Source: Actinophytocola sp050699935 (GTDB lineage Bacteria; Actinomycetota; Actinomycetes; Mycobacteriales; Pseudonocardiaceae). From it: 64,000 nucleotides of DNA. Each line of letters begins with the position of its first letter. Position 1 is the first letter of the stretch. The translations under genes and the position numbers were made by a program. The stretch spans positions 62,001 through 126,000 of the forward strand of contig NZ_JBOHGB010000002.1 in the NCBI RefSeq assembly GCF_050699935.1, written 5' to 3'. The notes under the pieces are model-generated. The model saw only the letters and a list, made by a program, of their open reading frames with translations, was not told where the DNA came from and did not search any database. Below, one piece after another: positions 1 to 8,425 of this stretch.

Positions 1-2
1 GG

Positions 3-1430
3 CTGATGCTTCGTAACTGCGTCGACTACTGGCCGCTGCACCTCGCCATCGCGACCATCGGCGCGATCACCGTCCGCATCAACTTCCGGCTCAGCGCCGA
101 CGAGCTCGACTACGTCCTCGACGACTCCGGCTGCTCGCTCATCGTGGTCCACGGCGAGCTGCTGTCGACACTGCGACTGTGTCGGCACCGGCACGGCCTG
201 CGCGATGTCGTCGTGGTCGTCGACCGCGACCCCCACGAGATCCCCGACTGGGCCATCGCGGCGCACGAGTGGCTCAGCGGTCAGCCGGCGGACCCGATCC
301 CCACCACCGACCGGACCGGCGAACCGCACATGATCATGTACACGTCCGGCACCACCGGACGGCCCAAGGGCGCCGTCTGGACGCATCGCAGCACGGTCAT
401 GTTCGGCGCGATGCAGGTGATGCAATGGGGCGCGACACCGGCACGGGTGGCGATGACGGTGGGGCCGCTGTACCACGTCGGCTCGATGGAGGACGTCCTG
501 CTGCCGACGCTCATGTCCGGTGGGCATGCGGTCATCACGCGCAGCGGCGAGTTCAGCCTGCGACACGCGCTGGAGGTGGCCGCGGCGCTACGCGTGACGG
601 ACCTGCTGCTGTTCCCGGCGATGGTCTACGAACTACTCGAGATGGACGACCTCGACCAGCTCGATCTCAGCTCACTGCGGACGCTGCTGACCGGCGGCTC
701 CCCGCTGGTCGACCGAGCGGTCACGCAGTTCGACGCCGCCTTCCCGACAGTCGAGCTGTGGTCGGTGTACGGGCTCACCGAAGGTGGTGGGATCTCGGTC
801 GCCATGAGTCCCCCCGAGGCCCGCGAGCACCCCAGCGCCGCCGGTCGACCACTGCCGCTCGGCGCCGTGCGGATCGAGACCGACGCCGACGCCGGGCCCG
901 GCGTCGGCGGCGAGATCTGCGTGCGTGGACCCAACACCGCCGTGTCGTACTGGAACCGACCGGCCGAGTCCGCGGAGACGTTCGTCGACGGCTGGGTGCA
1001 CACGGGCGACCTCGGCCGCATCGACGCGAACGGCATCCTCACGGTAACGGGACGCAAGAAGGACATGATCCGCACCGGCGACGAGAACGTGTATGCCGCG
1101 GAGGTCGAGCGGGTACTCGCCGCGCACCCCGCGGTGCTGGAGTCGGCGGTCGTCGGCCTGCCCGACGCCCGCTACGGCGAAGCAGTCTGTGCCGTCATCG
1201 TCGTTCGCCACGGGGCGGTCCTGTCGCCGTCGGACGTCGTGGCGCACTGCCGGGCGCACCTCGCCGGATACAAGAAGCCGAGATATGTTGCCTTCGTCGC
1301 CGACCTTCCCCGCAACGCGACGGCGAAGGTCGTCAAGCATCGACTCCAGGCCATGTTGACCGAAGGGGCGGTGACACCGTTGCCAACGCAGTCGCCGGAG
1401 CGATCGTCGGACCCGAAAGGGATGCGATGA
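3..1430 (+). CDS. Acyl-CoA synthetase (AMP-forming), 5'-truncated by window edge
   Basis: ANL-superfamily ligase that activates a carboxylic acid to its acyl-CoA through an acyl-adenylate. The reading frame is open to the left edge, so the true start lies outside; the first in-window Met (position 6) is probably internal because the family is usually 500-550 aa. Counting from that Met, the P-loop-like motif MYTSGTTGRPKG is at residues 111-122, YGLTEGGG is near 250, the hinge region GDLGRIDANG and GRKKDMIRTGDENVYAAEVE lie in the last third, and the catalytic C-terminal Lys is in PRNATAKVVKH. The stop overlaps the next start as ATGA. It probably supplies the CoA thioester for the dehydrogenase/hydratase/thiolase genes downstream. 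The acid substrate cannot be told from sequence. Confidence 0.93.
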   Translation: MMLRNCVDYWPLHLAIATIGAITVRINFRLSADELDYVLDDSGCSLIVVHGELLSTLRLCRHRHGLRDVVVVVDRDPHEIPDWAIAAHEWLSGQPADPIPTTDRTGEPHMIMYTSGTTGRPKGAVWTHRSTVMFGAMQVMQWGATPARVAMTVGPLYHVGSMEDVLLPTLMSGGHAVITRSGEFSLRHALEVAAALRVTDLLLFPAMVYELLEMDDLDQLDLSSLRTLLTGGSPLVDRAVTQFDAAFPTVELWSVYGLTEGGGISVAMSPPEAREHPSAAGRPLPLGAVRIETDADAGPGVGGEICVRGPNTAVSYWNRPAESAETFVDGWVHTGDLGRIDANGILTVTGRKKDMIRTGDENVYAAEVERVLAAHPAVLESAVVGLPDARYGEAVCAVIVVRHGAVLSPSDVVAHCRAHLAGYKKPRYVAFVADLPRNATAKVVKHRLQAMLTEGAVTPLPTQSPERSSDPKGMR

Positions 1431-2059
1431 CCAGCGGTTCCGCCAACCACGACAGCTCGCCCACCGACGACGCCATGCGCGGGGCCGACCGTTGGGCGAT
1501 ATCCGACCTCATGCACCGCTACGCCCGAAGCGTGGACCGCCGCGACTGGGACGGCGTTCGCGGCTGTTACCACCCCGACGCGATCGACGACCACGGTGGA
1601 TACCGCGGTGACCGAGAGGGCCTGATCGCGTGGATGGTCGAGCGGCATGCCCGGATCGTGCTGTCGATGCATTTCCTGACGAATGTGCTCGTGGAATTCA
1701 CCGAGCCCGACAGCGCCGTCGTCGAGACCTACTCGATCACTGTTCAACGGACTCCGGCGGCCGACGCGGTACAGTCCCTGCGCATGTACTCGATTCCTGG
1801 ACTCGATCGAGTGAGCGCCGACAGTACGGTTGAGACCAGGGTGCGCTGCCGGTTCGTCGACGTCGTGACGCGCCGCGGCGGCGACTGGCGAGTCTGGCGA
1901 CGCACGGTCGTCTACGAGTCGATGGACTACACCGTGCTGACGCCGACGGACTTCGGGCCCTCGTTCGCCACCGGCTCGCGAACCGGTACCGACCCTCTCT
2001 GGCGCATCCGTGCCGAATCCTCGTCGCGGCTCGGTACACGCAACCAGGTAATACCCTGA
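1427..2059 (+). CDS. SnoaL-like / NTF2-fold protein
   Basis: A 210-aa protein whose N-terminal half has the SnoaL-like pattern: a helix containing DLMHRYARSVDRRDWDG followed by a CYHPDA turn. This is typical of the large family that includes polyketide cyclases, dehydratases and dehydrochlorinases of the LinA kind. The start ATG overlaps the synthetase stop by 4 nt, so the two are translationally coupled. The first 20 or so residues are Ser/Asp-rich and probably disordered. The reaction is not predictable; within this cluster a dehydratase or isomerase acting on a pathway intermediate is reasonable. Function is inferred only from fold and context. Confidence 0.8.
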   Translation: MTSGSANHDSSPTDDAMRGADRWAISDLMHRYARSVDRRDWDGVRGCYHPDAIDDHGGYRGDREGLIAWMVERHARIVLSMHFLTNVLVEFTEPDSAVVETYSITVQRTPAADAVQSLRMYSIPGLDRVSADSTVETRVRCRFVDVVTRRGGDWRVWRRTVVYESMDYTVLTPTDFGPSFATGSRTGTDPLWRIRAESSSRLGTRNQVIP

Positions 2060-2089
2060 CGTACGACCGGGCAGGATAAGGAGAAGGCC

Positions 2090-2710
2090 GTGCCAAGCAC
2101 CCGAGCAGTCCGGGCCGAAACCACCGAGTACACCAAGGACCGAATTCTTCGTGTCGCCGCCGAACTGTTCATGCGTCAGGGCTACAGCGGAACCAGCGTC
2201 CGCGAGATCGGTCAGCGGGCCGGTATCAGCCAAAGCGCGCTCTATCACCACATCCAGTCGAAGGCACATCTGCTGAAGGCGCTACACCAGCAGTTCATCG
2301 TGGAGATGATCGATCGTCTCGAGACAGTCGTCGACACCGACCGCAGCGCACCGGAGAAGCTCCGCGACATCGTCGGCGTCGTCATGAGCATCATCGAGAG
2401 CCACCAGCCGGAGGTCACCGTCTTTCTCCGCGAGCAGCACGCCCTGCCACCCGCGATGCGCCGATCGATCGTGAGACAACGAGATCGCGTCGACCAGCTC
2501 GTGGACCGGGTCATCCGCGATGGGATGGCGGCGGGCGAGTTGCGTAGCGATGTCGACGTTCGGCTGATCCGCCTCGGCATCCTCGGCATGTGCAACTGGG
2601 CGTACCAGTGGTTCCGCTCCGGCGAGAGGTTCTCGAGCGAGGAGATCGCCGCCGCCTTCGGCGTGATCGCCATCGAAGGCATCGTCGAGCCGGAGCCTCG
2701 CGGACGCTGA
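2090..2710 (+). CDS. TetR family transcriptional regulator
   Basis: A 206-aa one-component repressor. The GTG start is set by an AAGGAG ribosome-binding site 6-11 nt upstream. The N-terminal helix-turn-helix spans about residues 15-62, with the typical run ILRVAAELFMRQGYSGTSV and the recognition segment ISQSALYHH. The C-terminal two thirds is a helical ligand-binding domain resembling KstR2/FadR-like regulators of CoA-thioester catabolism. It follows the synthetase and SnoaL genes in the same direction. A 14-bp palindrome recurs upstream of the CoA transferase, thiolase, acyl-CoA dehydrogenase and TRAP operons nearby and is the natural candidate for its operator. The inducer is probably an acyl-CoA intermediate (inference). 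Confidence 0.9.
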   Translation: MPSTRAVRAETTEYTKDRILRVAAELFMRQGYSGTSVREIGQRAGISQSALYHHIQSKAHLLKALHQQFIVEMIDRLETVVDTDRSAPEKLRDIVGVVMSIIESHQPEVTVFLREQHALPPAMRRSIVRQRDRVDQLVDRVIRDGMAAGELRSDVDVRLIRLGILGMCNWAYQWFRSGERFSSEEIAAAFGVIAIEGIVEPEPRGR

Positions 2711-2757
2711 CCGCCGGGTTGAACCTGCCCGCTCGCGCGGCTTACCATGCGGTGAAC

Positions 2758-2771
2758 GGAGCGCTCGCTTC
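2758..2771. promoter_or_regulatory. Candidate TetR operator, copy 1
   Basis: GGAGCGCTCGCTTC, an imperfect inverted repeat 33 nt upstream of the CoA-transferase start. The same sequence occurs in inverted orientation at 12017-12030, and close variants occur at 5559-5572 and 5644-5657. Its position at the start-proximal edge of the intergenic region suits repression. Confidence 0.6.
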
Positions 2772-2803
2772 ACTCGACGTAGCCAGGCACGAGGAGATCC
2801 AAC

Positions 2804-3982
2804 GTGACGGGTGCACTCGATGGTCTCCTGGTGATCGAGCTGGGACATGTCCTCGCCGGACCGTTCGCCGCCACCCTGCTGGGCGACTTCGGCGCCGAAG
2901 TGATCAAGATCGAGCGTCCCGCCGGAGGCGACGGTCAGCGGACGATGGGGCCCGCGGCCGGCTCCTCCCCGCTCTGGTTCTCCGTTCTCGGACGCAACAA
3001 GAAGTCGGTCACGTTGGACATCAAGACACCGGAGGGCAACGAACTGCTCCGGAGGATGCTCGCGCGCGCCGACGTGCTCGTCGAGAACTTCAAGCCGGGA
3101 ACGTTGGAGCGGCTCGGCTTCTCTCCTGCTGACCTCGAGACGCGCAACCCCGGCCTCGTCGTCCTGCGCATCTCCGGGTTCGGGCAGATCGGCCCGTACA
3201 GCGGGCGCCGAGGATTCGGAAAGGTCGCCGAGGCGTTCAGCGGCGCGACCAACCTGACCGGCCAGCCCGACCAGGTCCCCGTCCATCCCGGCTACTCGCT
3301 GGGCGATCTGACGGCTGGAATGATGGGCGCCATGGGCGTCCTGCTGGCCTTGCAGTCGAGGCACGCCACCGGCCGGGGTCAGGTCATCGACCTGGCCCTG
3401 TACGAGGCGCTGTTCCGCATGATCGAGTGGCAGATACCAATAACCGCGGCGACCGGGAGCAGCATTGCCCGCAGCGGCAACAAGTTCCCCTTCTCGGGGG
3501 CGTTCTCCACCGACGTCTATCGAACACGGGACGGGCAGTTCGTCGCCGTGTCCGCGTCGTCGCCGCGACTGATCATGGTGCTCGACACGTTCGTCCGCGA
3601 GCGCGTCGCCGGCGTGCCCGAACCGTCCCCGGCACCGGCCCGCGAGCTGACCGATGCCCTCGGGCAATGGATCTCGACCCGCGACGCCGCCGGGGCGATC
3701 GACGAACTCGACCGCGCCGGCATCATCGCGGGCCTCGTCAACACACCTGAGGACCTACTCGCCGACCCCCATGTCGCCGCGCGTCGCAATATCGTCACCG
3801 TCGCCGACGCGGACGGGACACCGATCTCGATGCCCAACGCGATGCCGTCGCTGAGCCGGACCCCGGGCGAGGTTCACTGGCCGGCGCCAGCTCTGGGCGC
3901 CCACACCGACGAAGTCCTGCGGGACCTGCTCGGCGTGTCCACCGACCGGCGCGACGACCTACGCGCCAAGGGCATCATCTAG
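2804..3982 (+). CDS. CaiB/BaiF class III CoA transferase
   Basis: A 392-aa family III CoA transferase, which moves CoA between carboxylic acids through an enzyme aspartyl-CoA anhydride. The catalytic Asp aligns with D168 in the segment SLGDLTAG. The N-terminal ELGHVLAGPFAATLLGDFGA and the ENFKPGTLERLG stretch are family hallmarks. The GTG start follows a GAGGAG ribosome-binding site. The gene has its own promoter region with a candidate TetR operator (2758-2771) and converges on the DUF35 gene with a 4-nt 3' overlap. It may be an alternative to, or recycling partner of, the upstream synthetase. The donor and acceptor acids are unknown. Confidence 0.93.
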   Translation: MTGALDGLLVIELGHVLAGPFAATLLGDFGAEVIKIERPAGGDGQRTMGPAAGSSPLWFSVLGRNKKSVTLDIKTPEGNELLRRMLARADVLVENFKPGTLERLGFSPADLETRNPGLVVLRISGFGQIGPYSGRRGFGKVAEAFSGATNLTGQPDQVPVHPGYSLGDLTAGMMGAMGVLLALQSRHATGRGQVIDLALYEALFRMIEWQIPITAATGSSIARSGNKFPFSGAFSTDVYRTRDGQFVAVSASSPRLIMVLDTFVRERVAGVPEPSPAPARELTDALGQWISTRDAAGAIDELDRAGIIAGLVNTPEDLLADPHVAARRNIVTVADADGTPISMPNAMPSLSRTPGEVHWPAPALGAHTDEVLRDLLGVSTDRRDDLRAKGII

Positions 3983-4389
3983 ACCGTCCAGTCGATCACC
4001 GGATCGGTGGCCTCGCCACGGAAGACCGGCCGCAGCCGGTCACCGACGCGCAGCGCGTCGAGATTTCCGCGGACGCGCCCCACCAGACGGATGTCAGTGC
4101 CGTCGATCGTCACGATGCCGACCGCGTACGGCACCTCGCCGCGCAACGCCGGCAACGAGGTGTGGTGGACGATGGTGAACGTGAACAGCGTCCCGCTCGT
4201 GTCCCGCGGCAGCGGAGTCCAGCTCACCTGCCCGGCACGGCAGTAGACGCATCGATCCGACGGTGGCCACACCCACCGTGCACACGCGGCGCACCGCGGT
4301 AGGACGATGCGTGCGTCTCGAACTCCCTGGAGGTAGGGCCCGTAGTCACCCGCGACCGCTCGCGACGCCAACTGCTCCATCACCGTCAC
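3979..4389 (-). CDS. DUF35 Zn-ribbon/OB-fold protein, thiolase partner
   Basis: A 136-aa protein with an N-terminal rubredoxin-like zinc ribbon (Cys pairs in LPRCAACARWVWPPSDRCVYC) and a C-terminal OB-fold. Such DUF35 proteins pair with SCP2/Ltp-type thiolases, as in the Ltp2-ChsH2 retro-aldolase of steroid side-chain degradation and in archaeal thiolase complexes, where they help bind the acyl-CoA. Its start overlaps the stop of the upstream thiolase gene by 4 nt, which supports an obligate complex. Partner assignment rests on this coupling and on family knowledge; the reaction (thiolysis or retro-aldol cleavage) is undecided. Confidence 0.88.
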   Translation of the reverse strand: MTVMEQLASRAVAGDYGPYLQGVRDARIVLPRCAACARWVWPPSDRCVYCRAGQVSWTPLPRDTSGTLFTFTIVHHTSLPALRGEVPYAVGIVTIDGTDIRLVGRVRGNLDALRVGDRLRPVFRGEATDPVIDWTV

Positions 4390-5543
4390 CCACCGGCCAG
4401 TACTGCCGCCGTGCCATCGCCCATGTCCCCGAATCCACAGAGGAACGCCGAACGAGCGTTCGCGACCTGCCGAGGCCCGGCTCGACCCGTCAGCTGTCGC
4501 ACCGCCTCGACGATCCCGTTCATCCCCGCGAGGTGACCGTCCGAGAGCAGACCGCCGTTCGTGTTGACCGGCAGGTCGCCGCCCGGACCAATCCGTCCGT
4601 TCTGGACGAACGCGCCGCCCTCGCCCGCACCACAGAACCCGGCCGCCTCCAGTTGGTGGAGGACCTCGAAGGTGAAGCAGTCGTAGATGTAGGCGAGATC
4701 CATCTCGTCAGGCCGCATGCCGGCCATGTCGAAGGCGATCGGGGCGGCACGCCGCAAACCGATGTCGAAGAAGTCCCGCCGGCTGGCGAAACTTGCCGAG
4801 CTCTCGGCATGACCTTCTCCGACGCCAGCCAGCGTGACGCGTCGTTCGTGGTCAGCCGCACGCCGCGCCGTCGTCATCACGATCGCGGCCGCGCCGTCAC
4901 TCTCCAGACAGCAGTCGAACAGGTGGTACGGCTCGGCGATGGGCCGTGACGAGAGGTAGTCCTCCATCGACATCGGCCGGCCATGCATCTGCGCATCCGG
5001 ATTGAGTCGCGCGAACGCTCGCATGGCGAGCGCGACCTCGCCCAACTGCTCGCGGGTCGTGCCGTACTCGGCCATATGCCGCCGTGCCATCAGCGCGAAC
5101 CACTGCACTGGCAGCGACATCCCGGCGGGGGCCTCGAGCTGGAGCCGCATCGCCTGCCCCGGAACGATCGCCCGCACCCGGGACTCGACACGCACCTGCG
5201 AGCCCCCGTTGCGCGCGACGTACACGACGACGTACCGGGAAACGCAGGCCGCCAGCGCCATCGCCGCGAGCTTGAGGCCGGCCACCGGGCCCGCCCCACC
5301 CATCAGTGTGGTCGCCGCCATCCGCACATCGAGCAGTCCGAGCCCCTCGAGCACGTCTTCGGCGGGAGCGCCGAGCGCGTACGGCACGATGCCGTCGACG
5401 TCCGCCGCCTCGATGCCGGCGTCGGTGATCGCGGCCGTGATCGCGCGTAGGGCCAGATCCGCCTCCGTCGTCCCACTGTTGCGCGAACACTCGGTTCTGC
5501 CCACGCCGACGATGGCCGAAGTGGCCGACAGTGGCGATGGCAT
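4386..5543 (-). CDS. Thiolase family protein (lipid-transfer/SCP2 type)
   Basis: A 385-aa thiolase-fold protein of the Ltp/SCP2-x subgroup, recognised by the opening IVGVGRTECSRNSGTTEADL and by the C-terminal GGDLPVNTNGGLLSDGHLAGMNG segment containing the catalytic His region. The start was placed at the ATG at 5543 because an AGAGAGG ribosome-binding site lies just upstream; a longer upstream frame lacks one. Members of this subgroup often lack full thiolase activity and act as retro-aldolases with a DUF35 partner, which is encoded immediately downstream. The promoter is shared divergently with the acyl-CoA dehydrogenase and holds two candidate TetR operators. Confidence 0.88.
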   Translation of the reverse strand: MPSPLSATSAIVGVGRTECSRNSGTTEADLALRAITAAITDAGIEAADVDGIVPYALGAPAEDVLEGLGLLDVRMAATTLMGGAGPVAGLKLAAMALAACVSRYVVVYVARNGGSQVRVESRVRAIVPGQAMRLQLEAPAGMSLPVQWFALMARRHMAEYGTTREQLGEVALAMRAFARLNPDAQMHGRPMSMEDYLSSRPIAEPYHLFDCCLESDGAAAIVMTTARRAADHERRVTLAGVGEGHAESSASFASRRDFFDIGLRRAAPIAFDMAGMRPDEMDLAYIYDCFTFEVLHQLEAAGFCGAGEGGAFVQNGRIGPGGDLPVNTNGGLLSDGHLAGMNGIVEAVRQLTGRAGPRQVANARSAFLCGFGDMGDGTAAVLAGG

Positions 5544-5558
5544 GCGACCGGCCTCTCT

Positions 5559-5572
5559 GTAGCGAGCGCTCC
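5559..5572. promoter_or_regulatory. Candidate TetR operator, copy 2
   Basis: GTAGCGAGCGCTCC; the reverse complement is GGAGCGCTCGCTAC, one base different from copies 1 and 4. It lies 16-29 nt upstream of the thiolase start on the reverse strand, where it would block RNA polymerase or the transcription start. Confidence 0.6.
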
Positions 5573-5643
5573 AACGAGGAGCGTATCCGGCCTGGTAGCG
5601 CCCGAGCAAGTCCTTGACGTGCGCCGTCGTTCGGTTCTACGTT

Positions 5644-5657
5644 GGAGCGATCGCTCC
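5644..5657. promoter_or_regulatory. Candidate TetR operator, copy 3 (perfect palindrome)
   Basis: GGAGCGATCGCTCC is a perfect 14-bp palindrome, the most symmetric of the four copies, ending 18 nt before the GTG start of the acyl-CoA dehydrogenase. With copy 2 it gives each arm of this divergent promoter its own operator. Confidence 0.65.
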
Positions 5658-5675
5658 ACTAGTCGAAGGGCGGCC

Positions 5676-6824
5676 GTGAACTTCGAGCTCTCCGCCGATC
5701 AACTCGCTCTCCGGCAGGTGTGCCGTGACTTCGCGTCGCACGAGATCGAACCGCGCTGGCGGCGGGCCGACGAGAAGTCCGAGTTTCCGCGGGAACTGCT
5801 GCACGCCGCCGCCGAGAAGGATCTGCTCGGGCTTTCCATTCCGGGCGAGCACGGCGGCTCGGGACTCGGGATCGTCGAGGACGCGATCCTGGCCGAGGAG
5901 ACGGCTCGAGTGAACACGAACCTGTCGGCCGCCCTCATGCTCGAGGGTTCGCTGCTACCCGGCCTGATCTCCGGCTTCGGCTCCCCCGAGCTCATCGAGT
6001 CGCGCCTTCCGCCGGTCCTGGCGGGAGATGCGATCCTCGCGCTCGCGGTCACCGAGCCGACCGCGGGAAGTGACGTCGCCGCGATTGCCACCCGTGCCAA
6101 GCGCGAAGGTTCCAGATGGACGATCACCGGCGAGAAGTGCTTCATTACGCTGGGCGCCGATGCGGACGGACTGCTGGTCCTCGCCCGCGTCGACGAGCCG
6201 AACGTCGACGGCCCGATGGCCTTGTTCCTGGTCGACGCACCCACCGAAGGTCTGACGATCACCAAGATGGACCTGATCGCCAGCCGCCCCATCCCCACCG
6301 CTCAACTCTTTTTCGACAGCGTCCACGTTCCGGAGGCGCAGCGGCTGAATGCCGGGTTCCGCGAGGTGCTGAACGTCTTCAACAAGGAACGCATCATCGT
6401 CGCCTCGCGGTGGGTGGGCCACTCCATCGCGATGTTCGACTGGGCGCTGGAGTACGCGACGACTCGTGAGCAGTTCGGCAAGCGCATCGGGGACTTCCAG
6501 AGCATCGCGTTCGGATTCGCGGACTGCCGGACCGAGATCGAATCCGCTCGGCTCCTGGTGCACCGGGCGGCGTGGGCCTGGGACTCGCGGCGGCCCAAGG
6601 ACGAGGTGGCCGCGGCGTCCTCATACGCCAAGCTCGCCGCCACCAGAGCGGCGAAGTCCGTGTCCGACTTCGCACTGCACGTCGGAGGCGGCTGGGCACT
6701 CGTCAACAACGAACTGCCCATCGCGCGGATGGCGATCGACTCGTGGGTGGCGCCGGTCGCGGGCGGCAGTTTCGAGATCCAGCGCCGAATCATCGCGCGT
6801 CAGCTGGGGCTGCGTCCGGAGTGA
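5676..6824 (+). CDS. Acyl-CoA dehydrogenase
   Basis: A 382-aa FAD-dependent acyl-CoA dehydrogenase introducing the alpha-beta double bond into an acyl-CoA and passing electrons to ETF. The GTG start at 5676 has a GAAGGG site upstream. FAD/substrate signatures are visible: LAVTEPTAGSDVAA near residue 130, EQFGKRIGDFQSIAFGFADC in the third domain, and a C-terminal GGSFEIQRRIIARQLG. The position usually held by the catalytic Glu in the MCAD-type IYEGT motif reads APVAGGS, so the base may sit elsewhere, as in isovaleryl-CoA-type enzymes. It overlaps the MaoC gene (GTGA), forming a two-gene beta-oxidation unit divergent from the thiolase pair. Confidence 0.92.
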   Translation: MNFELSADQLALRQVCRDFASHEIEPRWRRADEKSEFPRELLHAAAEKDLLGLSIPGEHGGSGLGIVEDAILAEETARVNTNLSAALMLEGSLLPGLISGFGSPELIESRLPPVLAGDAILALAVTEPTAGSDVAAIATRAKREGSRWTITGEKCFITLGADADGLLVLARVDEPNVDGPMALFLVDAPTEGLTITKMDLIASRPIPTAQLFFDSVHVPEAQRLNAGFREVLNVFNKERIIVASRWVGHSIAMFDWALEYATTREQFGKRIGDFQSIAFGFADCRTEIESARLLVHRAAWAWDSRRPKDEVAAASSYAKLAATRAAKSVSDFALHVGGGWALVNNELPIARMAIDSWVAPVAGGSFEIQRRIIARQLGLRPE

Positions 6825-7285
6825 CGACGAACCACCCACGGGGGCGTTACTTCGAGGATCTCGCGGTCGGGGAGGTCTTCGTCAGCGACGTCCACGAGGT
6901 GACGGCGGACCAGATCCGCGATTTCGCGCGGCTCATGGGCGAAACCAACCCACTCCACGTGGATCCCGAGTTCGCCCGCCGGTCCCGCTTCGGCACGATC
7001 ATCGCCAGCGGCTCATTCGGTCTGACCCTGGCGATCAGCTTGATCGACGAGCTCGAAGTGTTCCATGGCACGGCCGTGGCCGCATTGGGCATCGAGAGCT
7101 GGCGATTCGGTATGCCGGTGGTCGCCGGCGCACGGCTACGCTCGCGCATGCGCATCGACGAGCTACGACCACGCGACCACGTACCCGACACCGGCATCGT
7201 CGTTCGCTACTTCGAGTTGGTCGACACCGACGACACGATCGTGCAGAGCGGCCTGGCGCCGCTGCTCGTCGAGCGTCAGCGGTGA
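6821..7285 (+). CDS. MaoC-like (R)-specific enoyl-CoA hydratase
   Basis: A 154-aa single-hotdog hydratase that would add water to the enoyl-CoA produced by the preceding dehydrogenase. The hydratase-2 motif is visible as GETNPLHVDPEFARRS with the expected Asn/His arrangement, followed by IIASGSFG. The GTG start overlaps the dehydrogenase stop by 4 nt. The gene converges on the 356-aa gene at 7308 with only 22 nt between stops. A thioesterase role for the hotdog fold is possible but less likely given the conserved hydratase motif. Confidence 0.88.
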   Translation: MTTNHPRGRYFEDLAVGEVFVSDVHEVTADQIRDFARLMGETNPLHVDPEFARRSRFGTIIASGSFGLTLAISLIDELEVFHGTAVAALGIESWRFGMPVVAGARLRSRMRIDELRPRDHVPDTGIVVRYFELVDTDDTIVQSGLAPLLVERQR

Positions 7286-7307
7286 CCAACCGCGCGGCAC
7301 GCACCGA

Positions 7308-8378
7308 CTACGGGGACTCCGGCACGAAGTCGACCGCTCTCGTCACGCTGCGCCCGTCGCCGAAGCCGGGCACGACCATGGTCTGCGGCCCGCTCCCGCC
7401 GGCAACGGCAACGCAGACGTCCTCCCAGGTCTCGACGATCGGAATCGTGCTCGTCTCGATCAGCAGGCGGTACTCGTGGCTACGCCAGTCGAGCAGGCAT
7501 TCGCGAATGCTCTGCGGGATGGCCGCCACGGGGACGGTCGAGTTCTGCGCGATCGCCCGGCGAACCTCGTTCTTCGACAGACCGTCGCGAGCCAGGATGT
7601 GGGCGTGCTCTGGGGAGAGGACCACGAGCAGGTCGCCCTTGCCAACCTGAAGGTTGTTGCTGCCCACCATCCCCATCGTGCCGGTGATGGCCATGAGCAG
7701 TTCGGTCGCCGTGCTGCTGCCGACGTCCAGCACGTTCACATAGCTGGCCGCCTGAAACACCGTCACGGCAGGGGTTTGCGTCGGCACACCGCGGTCGACG
7801 CTCAGTGGCGCCCACGGGCTGACGGCCTCGTTCTCGGCGAAGGCGGATCCGAACTTGCCGGGGTGCCCCTGGGTCGCCATGTCGGTGAGGCCCGGAAATG
7901 CGAGTCCGATGTTGGTCAGGCAGAAGCGCACCGCACGACCGAGCGTGGCGTTCGCGCGGTTGCCCTGGCCGAGGCAGTTGTGGCCGGCGTTGAAGGCCGG
8001 CACGCCGTCCCGCGGGCCGTTGACGACGATGATCGGCGACACGGGATTGGTCGTGGCCTGTACGGCCGCCAGGTTGTACTCGGGATCGACGAGCGCGAGT
8101 ACCGCGGCCCAGACGTAGGGAAACAGCGCCGGCTCGGCTCCTGCCATCACCGCGTTCGCCGCGACCAGCTCCGGTGTGACATCGCCGTAGCCCGGGGCCA
8201 TCGTGCCGAAGGCTCGATGGCGAACAGCCGCGAACGGGCCCAGCATGCCGTCGACCCGCTGCTCGGTCGGCGCGACGACCGGCAGGCCGTCCGTCCAGCC
8301 GCGCTCACCGGCCCAGTCCGTGAATCCGACGTCGTCGGTGTCGCCGAGCTCGATCAGGTCGGCCGCGTCAACGCTCAT
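7308..8378 (-). CDS. Conserved protein of unknown function, partner of UGSC selenoprotein
   Basis: A 356-aa soluble protein with no signal peptide or membrane segment. It has a conserved-looking start (ERGWTDGLPVVAPTEQRV), Gly/Asn-rich stretches (GHNCLGQGNRANATLGRA, NPVSPIIVVNGP) and two Cys residues in the middle, in NCLGQ and RFCLTN. I recognise the pattern as one found beside UGSC-domain proteins in soil bacteria but cannot assign a reaction. It is the last gene of the reverse-strand operon dctP, dctQM, UGSC, this gene, 47 nt after the selenoprotein, with AGGAAGG upstream of its ATG. It is likely to act with the selenoprotein on whatever the TRAP system imports. Confidence 0.7.
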   Translation of the reverse strand: MSVDAADLIELGDTDDVGFTDWAGERGWTDGLPVVAPTEQRVDGMLGPFAAVRHRAFGTMAPGYGDVTPELVAANAVMAGAEPALFPYVWAAVLALVDPEYNLAAVQATTNPVSPIIVVNGPRDGVPAFNAGHNCLGQGNRANATLGRAVRFCLTNIGLAFPGLTDMATQGHPGKFGSAFAENEAVSPWAPLSVDRGVPTQTPAVTVFQAASYVNVLDVGSSTATELLMAITGTMGMVGSNNLQVGKGDLLVVLSPEHAHILARDGLSKNEVRRAIAQNSTVPVAAIPQSIRECLLDWRSHEYRLLIETSTIPIVETWEDVCVAVAGGSGPQTMVVPGFGDGRSVTRAVDFVPESP

Positions 8379-8425
8379 CTCGCAAAGACAACCTTCCTAC
8401 TTGTCATGGCCTTGCCGTGGCGCCG

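Noticed and set aside
1397..1410. GGAGCGATCGTCGG as a fifth TetR operator
   Set aside because: Only the left half matches the palindrome and it lies inside the synthetase coding sequence.
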